From: Lepturacanthus savala | Lineage: Eukaryota; Chordata; Actinopteri; Scombriformes; Trichiuridae | Reading direction: 5' to 3' | DNA length: 64,000 bases | NCBI GenBank assembly: GCA_030544235.1 | Contig: CM060464.1 | Coordinates: 33,685,602 to 33,749,601 of the forward strand | Part shown: one piece after another, positions 17,941 to 31,700 of the stretch | Numbering within the stretch: the stretch's first letter is position 1 | How the letters are laid out: every line of letters starts with the position of its first letter | Made by a program: the position numbers and the translations under genes | Notes under the pieces: generated by a model | Databases searched by the model: none | What the model was told of the DNA's origin: nothing | Seen by the model: the letters and a program-made list of their open reading frames with translations, nothing else

Positions 17941-20900
17941 TGGTATAGTTTTGGATCAGAAATTCACCTGGAAAAGCTATTGTTTTCATGTGGTTTGTGT
18001 TTTAAAGTTTTTATTGCTCCATATGCATTCTCTCGGTCTGAAGAGCACAAAAAGACAAAAAGCTATGTAGGCCTAAATCAGTACAATATTTTTTATAGAA
18101 AATCTTATTTACCTTTTACTTTATGTGAAATGGTATAGTTTTGGATCAGAAATTCACCTGGAAAAGCTATTGTTTTCATGTGGTTTGTGTTTTAAAGTTT
18201 TTATTGCTCCATTTGCATTCTCTCGGTCTGAAGAGCACAAAAAGACAAAATGCTATGTAGGCCTAAATAAGTACAATATTTTTATAAACAATCTTATTTA
18301 CCTTTTACTATATGTAAAATGGTATAGTGTGGGATCAGAAATTCGCCTGGAAAAGCTATTGTTTTCATGTGGTTTGTGTTTTAAAGTTTTTATTGCTCCA
18401 TTTGCATTCTCTCGGTCTGAAGAGCACAAAAAGACAAAATGCTATGTAGGCCTAAATCAGTACAATATTTTTACAGAAAATCTCATTTACCATTTACTAT
18501 ATGTAAAATGGTATAGTTTTGGATCAGAAATTCACCTGGAAAAGCTATTGTTTTCATGTGGTTTGTGTTTTAAAGTTTTTATTGCTCCATTTGCATTCTC
18601 TCGGTCTGAAGAGCACAAAAAGACAAACTGCTATGTAGGCCTAAATCAGTACAATATTTTTTATAGAAAATCTTATTTACCTTTTACTTTATGTGAAATG
18701 GTATAGTTTTGGATCAGAAATTCACCTGGAAAAGCTATTGTTTTCATGTGGTTTGTGTTTTAAAGTTTTTATTGCTCCATTTGCATTCTCTCCGTCTGAA
18801 GAGCACAAAAAGACAAAATGCTATGTAGGCCTAAATCAGTACAATATTTTTACAGAAAATCTCATTTACCATTTACTATATGTGAAATGGTATAGTTTTG
18901 GATTAGAAATTCACCTGGAAAAACTATTGTTTTCATGTGGTTTGTGTTTTAAAGTTTTTATTGCTCCATATGCATTCTCTCGGTCTGAAGAGCACAAAAA
19001 GACAAAAAGCTATGTAGGCCTAAATAAGTACAATATTTTTATAAACAATCTTATTTACCTTTTACTATATGTAAAATGGTATAGTTTGGGATCAGAAATT
19101 CACCTGGAAAAGCTATTGTTTTCATGTGGTTTGTGTTTTAAAGTTTTTATTGCTCCATTTGCATTCTCTCGGTCTGAAGAGCACAAAAAGACAAAATGCT
19201 ATGTAGGCCTAAATCAGTACAATATTTTTTATAGAAAATCTTATTTACCTTTTACTTTATGTGAAATGGTATAGTTTTGGATCAGAAATTCACCTGGAAA
19301 AGCTATTGTTTTCATGTGGTTTGTGTTTTAAAGTTTTTATTGCTCCATTTGCATTCTCTCGGTCTGAAGAGCACAAAAAGACAAAATGCTATGTAGGCCT
19401 AAATCAGTACAATATTTTTACAGAAAATCTCATTTGCCATTTACTATATGTGAAATGGTATAGTTTTGGATTAGAAATTCACCTGGAAAAACTATTGTTT
19501 TCATGTGGTTTGTGTTTTAAAGTTTTTATTGCTCCATATGCATTCTCTCGGTCTGAAGAGCACAAAAAGACAAAATGCTATGTAGACCTAAATCAGTACA
19601 ATATTTTTAGAGAAAATCTTATTCACCTTTTACTTTATGTGAAATGGTATAGTTTTGGATCAGAAATTCACCTGGAAAAGCTATTGTTTTCATGTGGTTT
19701 GTGTTTTAAAGTTTTTATTGCTCCATATGCATTCTCTCGGTCTGAAGAGCACAAAAAGACAAAAAGCTATGTAGGCCTAAATAAGTACAATATTTTTATA
19801 AACAATCTTATTTACCTTTTACTATATGTAAAATGGTATAGTTTGGGATCAGAAATTCACCTGGAAACGCTATTGTTTTCATGTGGTTTGTGTTTTAAAG
19901 TTTTTATTGCTCCATTTGCATTCTCTCGGTCTGAAGAGCACAAAAAGACAAAATGCTATGTAGGCCTAAATCAGTACAATATTTTTACAGAAAATCTCAT
20001 TTACCATTTACTATATGTAAAATGGTATAGTTTTGGATCAGAAATTCACCTGGAAAAGCTATTGTTTTCATGTGGTTTGTGTTTTAAAGTTTTTATTGCT
20101 CCATTTGCATTCTCTCGGTCTGAAGAGCACAAAAAGACAAACTGCTATGTAGGCCTAAATCAGTACAATATTTTTTATAGAAAATCTTATTTACCTTTTA
20201 CTTTATGTGAAATGGTATAGTTTTGGATCAGAAATTCACCTGGAAAAGCTATTGTTTTCATGTGGTTTGTGTTTTAAAGTTTTTATTGCTCCATTTGCAT
20301 TCTCTCCGTCTGAAGAGCACAAAAAGACAAAATGCTATGTAGGCCTAAATCAGTACAATATTTTTACAGAAAATCTCATTTACCATTTACTATATGTGAA
20401 ATGGTATAGTTTTAGATTAGAAATTCACCTGGAAAAACTATTGTTTTCATGTGGTTTGTGTTTTAAAGTTTTTATTGCTCCATATGCATTCTCTCGGTCT
20501 GAAGAGCACAAAAAGACAAAATGCTATGTAGACCTAAATCAGTACAATATTTTTAGAGAAAATCTTATTTACCTTTTACTTTATGTGAAATGGTATAGTT
20601 TTGGATCAGAAATTCACCTGGAAAAGCTATTGTTTTCATGTGGTTTGTGTTTTAAAGTTTTTATTGCTCCATATGCATTCTCTCGGTCTGAAGAGCACAA
20701 AAAGACAAAAAGCTATGTAGGCCTAAATAAGTACAATATTTTTATAAACAATCTTATTTACCTTTTACTATATGTAAAATGGTATAGTTTGGGATCAGAA
20801 ATTCACCTGGAAAAGCTATTGTTTTCATGTGGTTTGTGTTTTAAAGTTTTTATTGCTCCATTTGCATTCTCTCGGTCTGAAGAGCACAAAAAGTCAAAAT

Positions 20901-22702
20901 GTAGGCCTAAATCAGTACAATATTTTTACAGAAAATCTCATTTACCATTTACTATATGTAAAATGGTATAGTTTTGGATCAGAAATTCACCTGGAAAAGC
21001 TATTCTTTTCATGTGGTTTGTGTTTTAAAGTTTTTATTGCTCCATATGCATTCTCTCGGTCTGAAGAGCACAAAAAGACAAAAAGCTATGTAGGCCTAAA
21101 TAAGTACAATATTTTTATAAACAATCTTATTTACCTTTTACTTTATGTGAAATGGTATAGTTTTGGATCAGAAATTCACCTGGAAAAGCTATTGTTTTCA
21201 TGTGGTTTGTGTTTTAAAGTTTTTATTGCTCCATATGCATTCTCTCGGTCTGAAGAGCACAAAAAGACAAAAAGCTATGTAGGCCTAAATCAGTACAATA
21301 TTTTTATAAACAATCTTATTTACCTTTTACTTTATGTGAAATGGTATAGTTTTGGATCAGAAATTCACCTGGAAAAGCTATTGTTTTCATGTGGTTTGTG
21401 TTTTAAAGTTTTTATTGCTACATATGCATTCTCTCGGTCTGAAGAGCACAAAAAGACAAAAAGCTATGTAGGCCTAAATAAGTACAATATTTTTATAAAC
21501 AATCTTATTTACCTTTTACTATATGTAAAATGGTATAGTTTGGGATCAGAAATTCACCTGGAAAAGCTATTGTTTTCATGTGGTTTGTGTTTTAAAGTTT
21601 TTATTGCTCCATATGCATTCTCTCGGTCTGAAGAGCACAAAAAGACAAAATGCTATGTAGACCTAAATCAGTACAATATTTTTATAGAAAATCTTATTTA
21701 CCTTTTACTTTATGTGAAATGGTATAGTTTTGGATCAGAAATTCACCTGGAAAAGCTATTGTTTTCATGTGGTTTGTGTTTTAAAGTTTTTATTGCTCCA
21801 TTTGCATTCTCTCGGTCTGAAGAGCACAAAAAGACAAAATGCTATGTAGGCCTAAATCAGTACAATATTTTTACAGAAAATCTCATTTACCATTTACTAT
21901 ATGTGAAATGGTATAGTTTTGGATTAGAAATTCACCTGGAAAAACTATTGTTTTCATGTGGTTTGTGTTTTAAAGTTTTTATTGCTCCATATGCATTCTC
22001 TCGGTCTGAAGAGCACAAAAAGACAAAATGCTATGTAGACCTAAATCAGTACAATATTTTTAGAGAAAATCTTATTTACCTTTTACTTTATGTGAAATGG
22101 TATAGTTTTGGATCAGAAATTCACCTGGAAAAGCTATTGTTTTCATGTGGTTTGTGTTTTAAAGTTTTTATTGCTCCATATGCATTCTCTCGGTCTGAAG
22201 AGCACAAAAAGACAAAAAGCTATGTAGGCCTAAATAAGTACAATATTTTTATAAACAATCTTATTTACCTTTTACTATATGTAAAATGGTATAGTTTGGG
22301 ATGAGAAATTGACCTGGAAAAGCTATTGTTTTCATGTGGTTTGTGTTTTAAATTTTTATTGCTCCATTTGCATTCTCTCGGTCTGAAGAGCACAAAAAGA
22401 CAAAATGCTATGTAGGCCTAAATCAGTACAATATTTTTACAGAAAATCTCAGTTACCATTTACTATATGTAAAATGGTATAGTTTTGGATCAGAAATTCA
22501 CCTGGAAAAGCTATTGTTTTCATGTGGTTTGTGTTTTAAAGTTTTTATTGCTCCATATGCATTCTCTCGGTCTGAAGAGCACAAAAAGACAAAATGCTAT
22601 GTAGACCTAAATCAGTACAATATTTTTATAGAAAATCTTATTTACCTTTTACTTTATGTGAAATAGTATAGTTTTGGATCAGAAATTCACCTGGAAAAGC
22701 TA

Positions 22703-25700
22703 TTGTTTTCATGTGGTTTGTGTTTTAAAGTTTTTATTGCTCCATATGCATTCTCTCGGTCTGAAGAGCACAAAATGACAAAAAGCTATGTAGGCCTAAA
22801 TCAGTACAATATTTTTATAGAAAATCTTATTTACCTTTTACTTTATGTGAAATGGTATAGTTTTGGATCAGAAATTCACCTGGAAAAGCTATTGTTTTCA
22901 TGTGGTTTGTGTTTTAAAGTTTTTATTGCTCCATTTGCATTCTCTCGGTCTGAAGAGCACAAAAAGACAAAATGCTATGTAGGCCTAAATCAGTACAATA
23001 TTTTTACAGAAAACCTCATTTACCATTTACTATATGTGAAATGGTATAGTTTTGGATCAGAAATTCACCTGGAAAAGCTATTGTTTTCATGTGGTTTGTG
23101 TTTTAAAGTTTTTATTGCTCCATATGCATTCTCTCGGTCTGAAGAGCACAAAAAGACAAAAAGCTATGTAGGCCTAAATAAGTACAATATTTTTTATAGA
23201 AAATCTTATTTACCTTTTACTTTATGTGAAATGGTATAGTTTTGGATCAGAAATTCACCTGGAAAAGCTATTGTTTTCATGTGGTTTGTGTTTTAAAGTT
23301 TTTATTGCTCCATTTGCATTCTCTCGGTCTGAAGAGCACAAAAAGACAAAATGCTATGTAGGCCTAAATCAGTACAATATTTTTACAGAAAATCTCATTT
23401 ACCATTTACTATATGTGAAATGGTATAGTTTTGGATTAGAAATTCACCTGGAAAAACTATTGTTTTCATGTGGTTTGTGTTTTAAAGTTTTTATTGCTCC
23501 ATATGCATTCTCTCGGTCTGAAGAGCACAAAAAGACAAAATGCTATGTAGACCTAAATCAGTACAATATTTTTAGAGAAAATCTTATTTACCTTTTACTT
23601 TATGTGAAATGGTATAGTTTTGGATCAGAAATTCACCTGGAAAAGCTATTGTTTTCATGTGGTTTGTGTTTTAAAGTTTTTATTGCTCCATATGCATTCT
23701 CTCGGTCTGAAGAGCACAAAAAGACAAAAAGCTATGTAGGCCTAAATAAGTACAATATTTTTATAAACAATCTTATTTACCTTTTACTATATGTAAAATG
23801 GTATAGTTTGGGATGAGAAATTGACCTGGAAAAGCTATTGTTTTCATGTGGTTTGTGTTTTAAATTTTTATTGCTCCATTTGCATTCTCTCGGTCTGAAG
23901 AGCACAAAAAGACAAAATGCTATGTAGGCCTAAATCAGTACAATATTTTTACAGAAAATCTCAGTTACCATTTACTATATGTAAAATGGTATAGTTTTGG
24001 ATCAGAAATTCACCTGGAAAAGCTATTGTTTTCATGTGGTTTGTGTTTTAAAGTTTTTATTGCTCCATATGCATTCTCTCGGTCTGAAGAGCACAAAAAG
24101 ACAAAATGCTATGTAGACCTAAATCAGTACAATATTTTTATAGAAAATCTTATTTACCTTTTACTTTATGTGAAATAGTATAGTTTTGGATCAGAAATTC
24201 ACCTGGAAAAGCTATTGTTTTCATGTGGTTTGTGTTTTAAAGTTTTTATTGCTCCATATGCATTCTCTCGGTCTGAAGAGCACAAAATGACAAAAAGCTA
24301 TGTAGGCCTAAATCAGTACAATATTTTTATAGAAAATCTTATTTACCTTTTACTTTATGTGAAATGGTATAGTTTTGGATCAGAAATTCACCTGGAAAAG
24401 CTATTGTTTTCATGTGGTTTGTGTTTTAAAGTTTTTATTGCTCCATTTGCATTCTCTCGGTCTGAAGAGCACAAAAAGACAAAATGCTATGTAGGCCTAA
24501 ATCAGTACAATATTTTTACAGAAAACCTCATTTACCATTTACTATATGTGAAATGGTATAGTTTTGGATCAGAAATTCACCTGGAAAAGCTATTGTTTTC
24601 ATGTGGTTTGTGTTTTAAAGTTTTTATTGCTCCATATGCATTCTCTCGGTCTGAAGAGCACAAAAAGACAAAAAGCTATGTAGGCCTAAATAAGTACAAT
24701 ATTTTTATAAACAATCTTATTTACCTTTTACTATATGTAAAATGGTATAGTTTGGGATCAGAAATTCACCTGGAAAAGCTATTGTTTTCATGTGGTTTGT
24801 GTTTTAAAGTTTTTATTGCTCCATATGCATTCTCTCGGTCTGAAGAGCACAAAAAGACAAAATGCTATGTAGGCCTAAATCAGTACAATATTTTTACAGA
24901 AAATCTCATTTACCATTTACTATATGTGAAATGGTATAGTTTTGGATTAGAAATTCACCTGGAAAAACTATTGTTTTCATGTGGTTTGTGTTTTAAAGTT
25001 TTTATTGCTCCATATGCATTCTCTCGGTCTGAAGAGCACAAAAAGACAAAAAGCTATGTAGGCCTAAATAAGTACAATATTTTTATAAACAATCTTATTT
25101 ACCTTTTACTATATGTAAAATGGTATAGTTTGGGATCAGAAATTCACCTGGAAAAGCTATTGTTTTCATGTGGTTTGTGTTTTAAAGTTTTTATTGCTCC
25201 ATTTGCATTCTCTCGGTCTGAAGAGCACAAAAAGACAAAATGCTATGTAGGCCTAAATCAGTACAATATTTTTTATAGAAAATCTTATTTACCTTTTACT
25301 TTATGTGAAATGGTATAGTTTTGGATCAGAAATTCACCTGGAAAAGCTATTGTTTTCATGTGGTTTGTGTTTTAAAGTTTTTATTGCTCCATTTGCATTC
25401 TCTCGGTCTGAAGAGCACAAAAAGACAAAATGCTATGTAGGCCTAAATCAGTACAATATTTTTACAGAAAATCTCATTTGCCATTTACTATATGTGAAAT
25501 GGTATAGTTTTGGATTAGAAATTCACCTGGAAAAACTATTGTTTTCATGTGGTTTGTGTTTTAAAGTTTTTATTGCTCCATATGCATTCTCTCGGTCTGA
25601 AGAGCACAAAAAGACAAAATGCTATGTAGACCTAAATCAGTACAATATTTTTAGAGAAAATCTTATTCACCTTTTACTTTATGTGAAATGGTATAGTTTT

Positions 25701-28700
25701 GGATCAGAAATTCACCTGGAAAAGCTATTGTTTTCATGTGGTTTGTGTTTTAAAGTTTTTATTGCTCCATATGCATTCTCTCGGTCTGAAGAGCACAAAA
25801 AGACAAAAAGCTATGTAGGCCTAAATAAGTACAATATTTTTATAAACAATCTTATTTACCTTTTACTATATGTAAAATGGTATAGTTTGGGATCAGAAAT
25901 TCACCTGGAAACGCTATTGTTTTCATGTGGTTTGTGTTTTAAAGTTTTTATTGCTCCATTTGCATTCTCTCGGTCTGAAGAGCACAAAAAGACAAAATGC
26001 TATGTAGGCCTAAATCAGTACAATATTTTTACAGAAAATCTCATTTACCATTTACTATATGTAAAATGGTATAGTTTTGGATCAGAAATTCACCTGGAAA
26101 AGCTATTGTTTTCATGTGGTTTGTGTTTTAAAGTTTTTATTGCTCCATTTGCATTCTCTCGGTCTGAAGAGCACAAAAAGACAAACTGCTATGTAGGCCT
26201 AAATCAGTACAATATTTTTTATAGAAAATCTTATTTACCTTTTACTTTATGTGAAATGGTATAGTTTTGGATCAGAAATTCACCTGGAAAAGCTATTGTT
26301 TTCATGTGGTTTGTGTTTTAAAGTTTTTATTGCTCCATTTGCATTCTCTCCGTCTGAAGAGCACAAAAAGACAAAATGCTATGTAGGCCTAAATCAGTAC
26401 AATATTTTTACAGAAAATCTCATTTACCATTTACTATATGTGAAATGGTATAGTTTTGGATTAGAAATTCACCTGGAAAAACTATTGTTTTCATGTGGTT
26501 TGTGTTTTAAAGTTTTTATTGCTCCATATGCATTCTCTCGGTCTGAAGAGCACAAAAAGACAAAATGCTATGTAGACCTAAATCAGTACAATATTTTTAG
26601 AGAAAATCTTATTTACCTTTTACTTTATGTGAAATGGTATAGTTTTGGATCAGAAATTCACCTGGAAAAGCTATTGTTTTCATGTGGTTTGTGTTTTAAA
26701 GTTTTTATTGCTCCATATGCATTCTCTCGGTCTGAAGAGCACAAAAAGACAAAAAGCTATGTAGGCCTAAATAAGTACAATATTTTTATAAACAATCTTA
26801 TTTACCTTTTACTATATGTAAAATGGTATAGTTTGGGATCAGAAATTCACCTGGAAAAGCTATTGTTTTCATGTGGTTTGTGTTTTAAAGTTTTTATTGC
26901 TCCATTTGCATTCTCTCGGTCTGAAGAGCACAAAAAGTCAAAATGCTATGTAGGCCCAAATCAGTACAATATTTTTACAGAAAATCTCATTTACCATTTA
27001 CTATATGTAAAATGGTATAGTTTTGGATCAGAAATTCACCTGGAAAAGCTATTGTTTTCATGTGGTTTGTGTTTTAAAGTTTTTATTGCTCCATATGCAT
27101 TCTCTCGGTCTGAAGAGCACAAAAAGACAAAAAGCTATGTAGGCCTAAATCAGTACAATATTTTTATAAACAATCTTATTTACCTTTTACTTTATGTGAA
27201 ATGGTATAGTTTTGGATCAGAAATTCACCTGGAAAAGCTATTGTTTTCATGTGGTTTGTGTTTTAAAGTTTTTATTGCTCCATATGCATTCTCTCGGTCT
27301 GAAGAGCACAAAAAGACAAAAAGCTATGTAGGCCTAAATCAGTACAATATTTTTATAAACAATCTTATTTACCTTTTACTTTATGTGAAATGGTATAGTT
27401 TTGGATCAGAAATTCACCTGGAAAAGCTATTGTTTTCATGTGGTTTGTGTTTTAAAGTTTTTATTGCTACATATGCATTCTCTCGGTCTGAAGAGCACAA
27501 AAAGACAAAAAGCTATGTAGGCCTAAATAAGTACAATATTTTTATAAACAATCTTATTTACCTTTTACTATATGTAAAATGGTATAGTTTGGGATCAGAA
27601 ATTCACCTGGAAAAGCTATTGTTTTCATGTGGTTTGTGTTTTAAAGTTTTTATTGCTCCATATGCATTCTCTCGGTCTGAAGAGCACAAAAAGACAAAAT
27701 GCTATGTAGACCTAAATCAGTACAATATTTTTATAGAAAATCTTATTTACCTTTTACTTTATGTGAAATGGTATAGTTTTGGATCAGAAATTCACCTGGA
27801 AAAGCTATTGTTTTCATGTGGTTTGTGTTTTAAAGTTTTTATTGCTCCATTTGCATTCTCTCGGTCTGAAGAGCACAAAAAGACAAAATGCTATGTAGGC
27901 CTAAATCAGTACAATATTTTTACAGAAAATCTCATTTACCATTTACTATATGTGAAATGGTATAGTTTTGGATTAGAAATTCACCTGGAAAAACTATTGT
28001 TTTCATGTGGTTTGTGTTTTAAAGTTTTTATTGCTCCATATGCATTCTCTCGGTCTGAAGAGCACAAAAAGACAAAATGCTATGTAGACCTAAATCAGTA
28101 CAATATTTTTAGAGAAAATCTTATTTACCTTTTACTTTATGTGAAATGGTATAGTTTTGGATCAGAAATTCACCTGGAAAAGCTATTGTTTTCATGTGGT
28201 TTGTGTTTTAAAGTTTTTATTGCTCCATATGCATTCTCTCGGTCTGAAGAGCACAAAAAGACAAAAAGCTATGTAGGCCTAAATAAGTACAATATTTTTA
28301 TAAACAATCTTATTTACCTTTTACTATATGTAAAATGGTATAGTTTGGGATGAGAAATTGACCTGGAAAAGCTATTGTTTTCATGTGGTTTGTGTTTTAA
28401 ATTTTTATTGCTCCATTTGCATTCTCTCGGTCTGAAGAGCACAAAAAGACAAAATGCTATGTAGGCCTAAATCAGTACAATATTTTTACAGAAAATCTCA
28501 GTTACCATTTACTATATGTAAAATGGTATAGTTTTGGATCAGAAATTCACCTGGAAAAGCTATTGTTTTCATGTGGTTTGTGTTTTAAAGTTTTTATTGC
28601 TCCATATGCATTCTCTCGGTCTGAAGAGCACAAAAAGACAAAATGCTATGTAGACCTAAATCAGTACAATATTTTTATAGAAAATCTTATTTACCTTTTA

Positions 28701-28751
28701 CTTTATGTGAAATAGTATAGTTTTGGATCAGAAATTCACCTGGAAAAGCTA
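22703..28751 (+). repeat. Higher-order superunit A (32 monomers)
   Basis: Bounded by the rare marker monomer with CACAAAATGACAAAAAGC at 22,703 and 28,752. Internally it splits at 24,215 into an 8-monomer and a 24-monomer block. The total of 6,049 bp is 32 x 189 plus one base, the net of small indels. Confidence 0.85.
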
Positions 28752-31700
28752 TTGTTTTCATGTGGTTTGTGTTTTAAAGTTTTTATTGCTCCATATGCAT
28801 TCTCTCGGTCTGAAGAGCACAAAATGACAAAAAGCTATGTAGGCCTAAATCAGTACAATATTTTTATAGAAAATCTTATTTACCTTTTACTTTATGTGAA
28901 ATGGTATAGTTTTGGATCAGAAATTCACCTGGAAAAGCTATTGTTTTCATGTGGTTTGTGTTTTAAAGTTTTTATTGCTCCATTTGCATTCTCTCGGTCT
29001 GAAGAGCACAAAAAGACAAAATGCTATGTAGGCCTAAATCAGTACAATATTTTTACAGAAAACCTCATTTACCATTTACTATATGTGAAATGGTATAGTT
29101 TTGGATCAGAAATTCACCTGGAAAAGCTATTGTTTTCATGTGGTTTGTGTTTTAAAGTTTTTATTGCTCCATATGCATTCTCTCGGTCTGAAGAGCACAA
29201 AAAGACAAAAAGCTATGTAGGCCTAAATAAGTACAATATTTTTATAAACAATCTTATTTACCTTTTACTATATGTAAAATGGTATAGTTTGGGATCAGAA
29301 ATTCACCTGGAAAAGCTATTGTTTTCATGTGGTTTGTGTTTTAAAGTTTTTATTGCTCCATATGCATTCTCTCGGTCTGAAGAGCACAAAAAGACAAAAT
29401 GCTATGTAGGCCTAAATCAGTACAATATTTTTACAGAAAATCTCATTTACCATTTACTATATGTAAAATGGTATAGTTTTGGATCAGAAATTCACCTGGA
29501 AAAGCTATTGTTTTCATGTGGTTTGTGTTTTAAAGTTTTTATTGCTCCATTTGCATTCTCTCGGTCTGAAGAGCACAAAAAGACAAAATGCTATGTAGGC
29601 CTAAATCAGTACAATATTTTTACAGAAAATCTCATTTACCATTTACTATATGTGAAATGGTATAGTTTTGGATTAGAAATTCACCTGGAAAAACTATTGT
29701 TTTCATGTGGTTTGTGTTTTAAAGTTTTTATTGCTCCATATGCATTCTCTCGGTCTGAAGAGCACAAAAAGACAAAATGCTATGTAGACCTAAATCAGTA
29801 CAATATTTTTAGAGAAAATCTTATTTACCTTTTACTTTATGTGAAATGGTATAGTTTTGGATCAGAAATTCACCTGGAAAAGCTATTGTTTTCATGTGGT
29901 TTGTGTTTTAAAGTTTTTATTGCTCCATATGCATTCTCTCGGTCTGAAGAGCACAAAAAGACAAAAAGCTATGTAGGCCTAAATAAGTACAATATTTTTA
30001 TAAACAATCTTATTTACCTTTTACTATATGTAAAATGGTATAGTTTGGGATGAGAAATTGACCTGGAAAAGCTATTGTTTTCATGTGGTTTGTGTTTTAA
30101 ATTTTTATTGCTCCATTTGCATTCTCTCGGTCTGAAGAGCACAAAAAGACAAAATGCTATGTAGGCCTAAATCAGTACAATATTTTTACAGAAAATCTCA
30201 GTTACCATTTACTATATGTAAAATGGTATAGTTTTGGATCAGAAATTCACCTGGAAAAGCTATTGTTTTCATGTGGTTTGTGTTTTAAAGTTTTTATTGC
30301 TCCATATGCATTCTCTCGGTCTGAAGAGCACAAAAAGACAAAATGCTATGTAGACCTAAATCAGTACAATATTTTTATAGAAAATCTTATTTACCTTTTA
30401 CTTTATGTGAAATAGTATAGTTTTGGATCAGAAATTCACCTGGAAAAGCTATTGTTTTCATGTGGTTTGTGTTTTAAAGTTTTTATTGCTCCATATGCAT
30501 TCTCTCGGTCTGAAGAGCACAAAATGACAAAAAGCTATGTAGGCCTAAATCAGTACAATATTTTTATAGAAAATCTTATTTACCTTTTACTTTATGTGAA
30601 ATGGTATAGTTTTGGATCAGAAATTCACCTGGAAAAGCTATTGTTTTCATGTGGTTTGTGTTTTAAAGTTTTTATTGCTCCATTTGCATTCTCTCGGTCT
30701 GAAGAGCACAAAAAGACAAAATGCTATGTAGGCCTAAATCAGTACAATATTTTTACAGAAAACCTCATTTACCATTTACTATATGTGAAATGGTATAGTT
30801 TTGGATCAGAAATTCACCTGGAAAAGCTATTGTTTTCATGTGGTTTGTGTTTTAAAGTTTTTATTGCTCCATATGCATTCTCTCGGTCTGAAGAGCACAA
30901 AAAGACAAAAAGCTATGTAGGCCTAAATAAGTACAATATTTTTATAAACAATCTTATTTACCTTTTACTATATGTAAAATGGTATAGTTTGGGATCAGAA
31001 ATTCACCTGGAAAAGCTATTGTTTTCATGTGGTTTGTGTTTTAAAGTTTTTATTGCTCCATATGCATTCTCTCGGTCTGAAGAGCACAAAAAGACAAAAT
31101 GCTATGTAGGCCTAAATCAGTACAATATTTTTACAGAAAATCTCATTTACCATTTACTATATGTGAAATGGTATAGTTTTGGATTAGAAATTCACCTGGA
31201 AAAACTATTGTTTTCATGTGGTTTGTGTTTTAAAGTTTTTATTGCTCCATATGCATTCTCTCGGTCTGAAGAGCACAAAAAGACAAAAAGCTATGTAGGC
31301 CTAAATAAGTACAATATTTTTATAAACAATCTTATTTACCTTTTACTATATGTAAAATGGTATAGTTTGGGATCAGAAATTCACCTGGAAAAGCTATTGT
31401 TTTCATGTGGTTTGTGTTTTAAAGTTTTTATTGCTCCATTTGCATTCTCTCGGTCTGAAGAGCACAAAAAGACAAAATGCTATGTAGGCCTAAATCAGTA
31501 CAATATTTTTTATAGAAAATCTTATTTACCTTTTACTTTATGTGAAATGGTATAGTTTTGGATCAGAAATTCACCTGGAAAAGCTATTGTTTTCATGTGG
31601 TTTGTGTTTTAAAGTTTTTATTGCTCCATTTGCATTCTCTCGGTCTGAAGAGCACAAAAAGACAAAATGCTATGTAGGCCTAAATCAGTACAATATTTTT

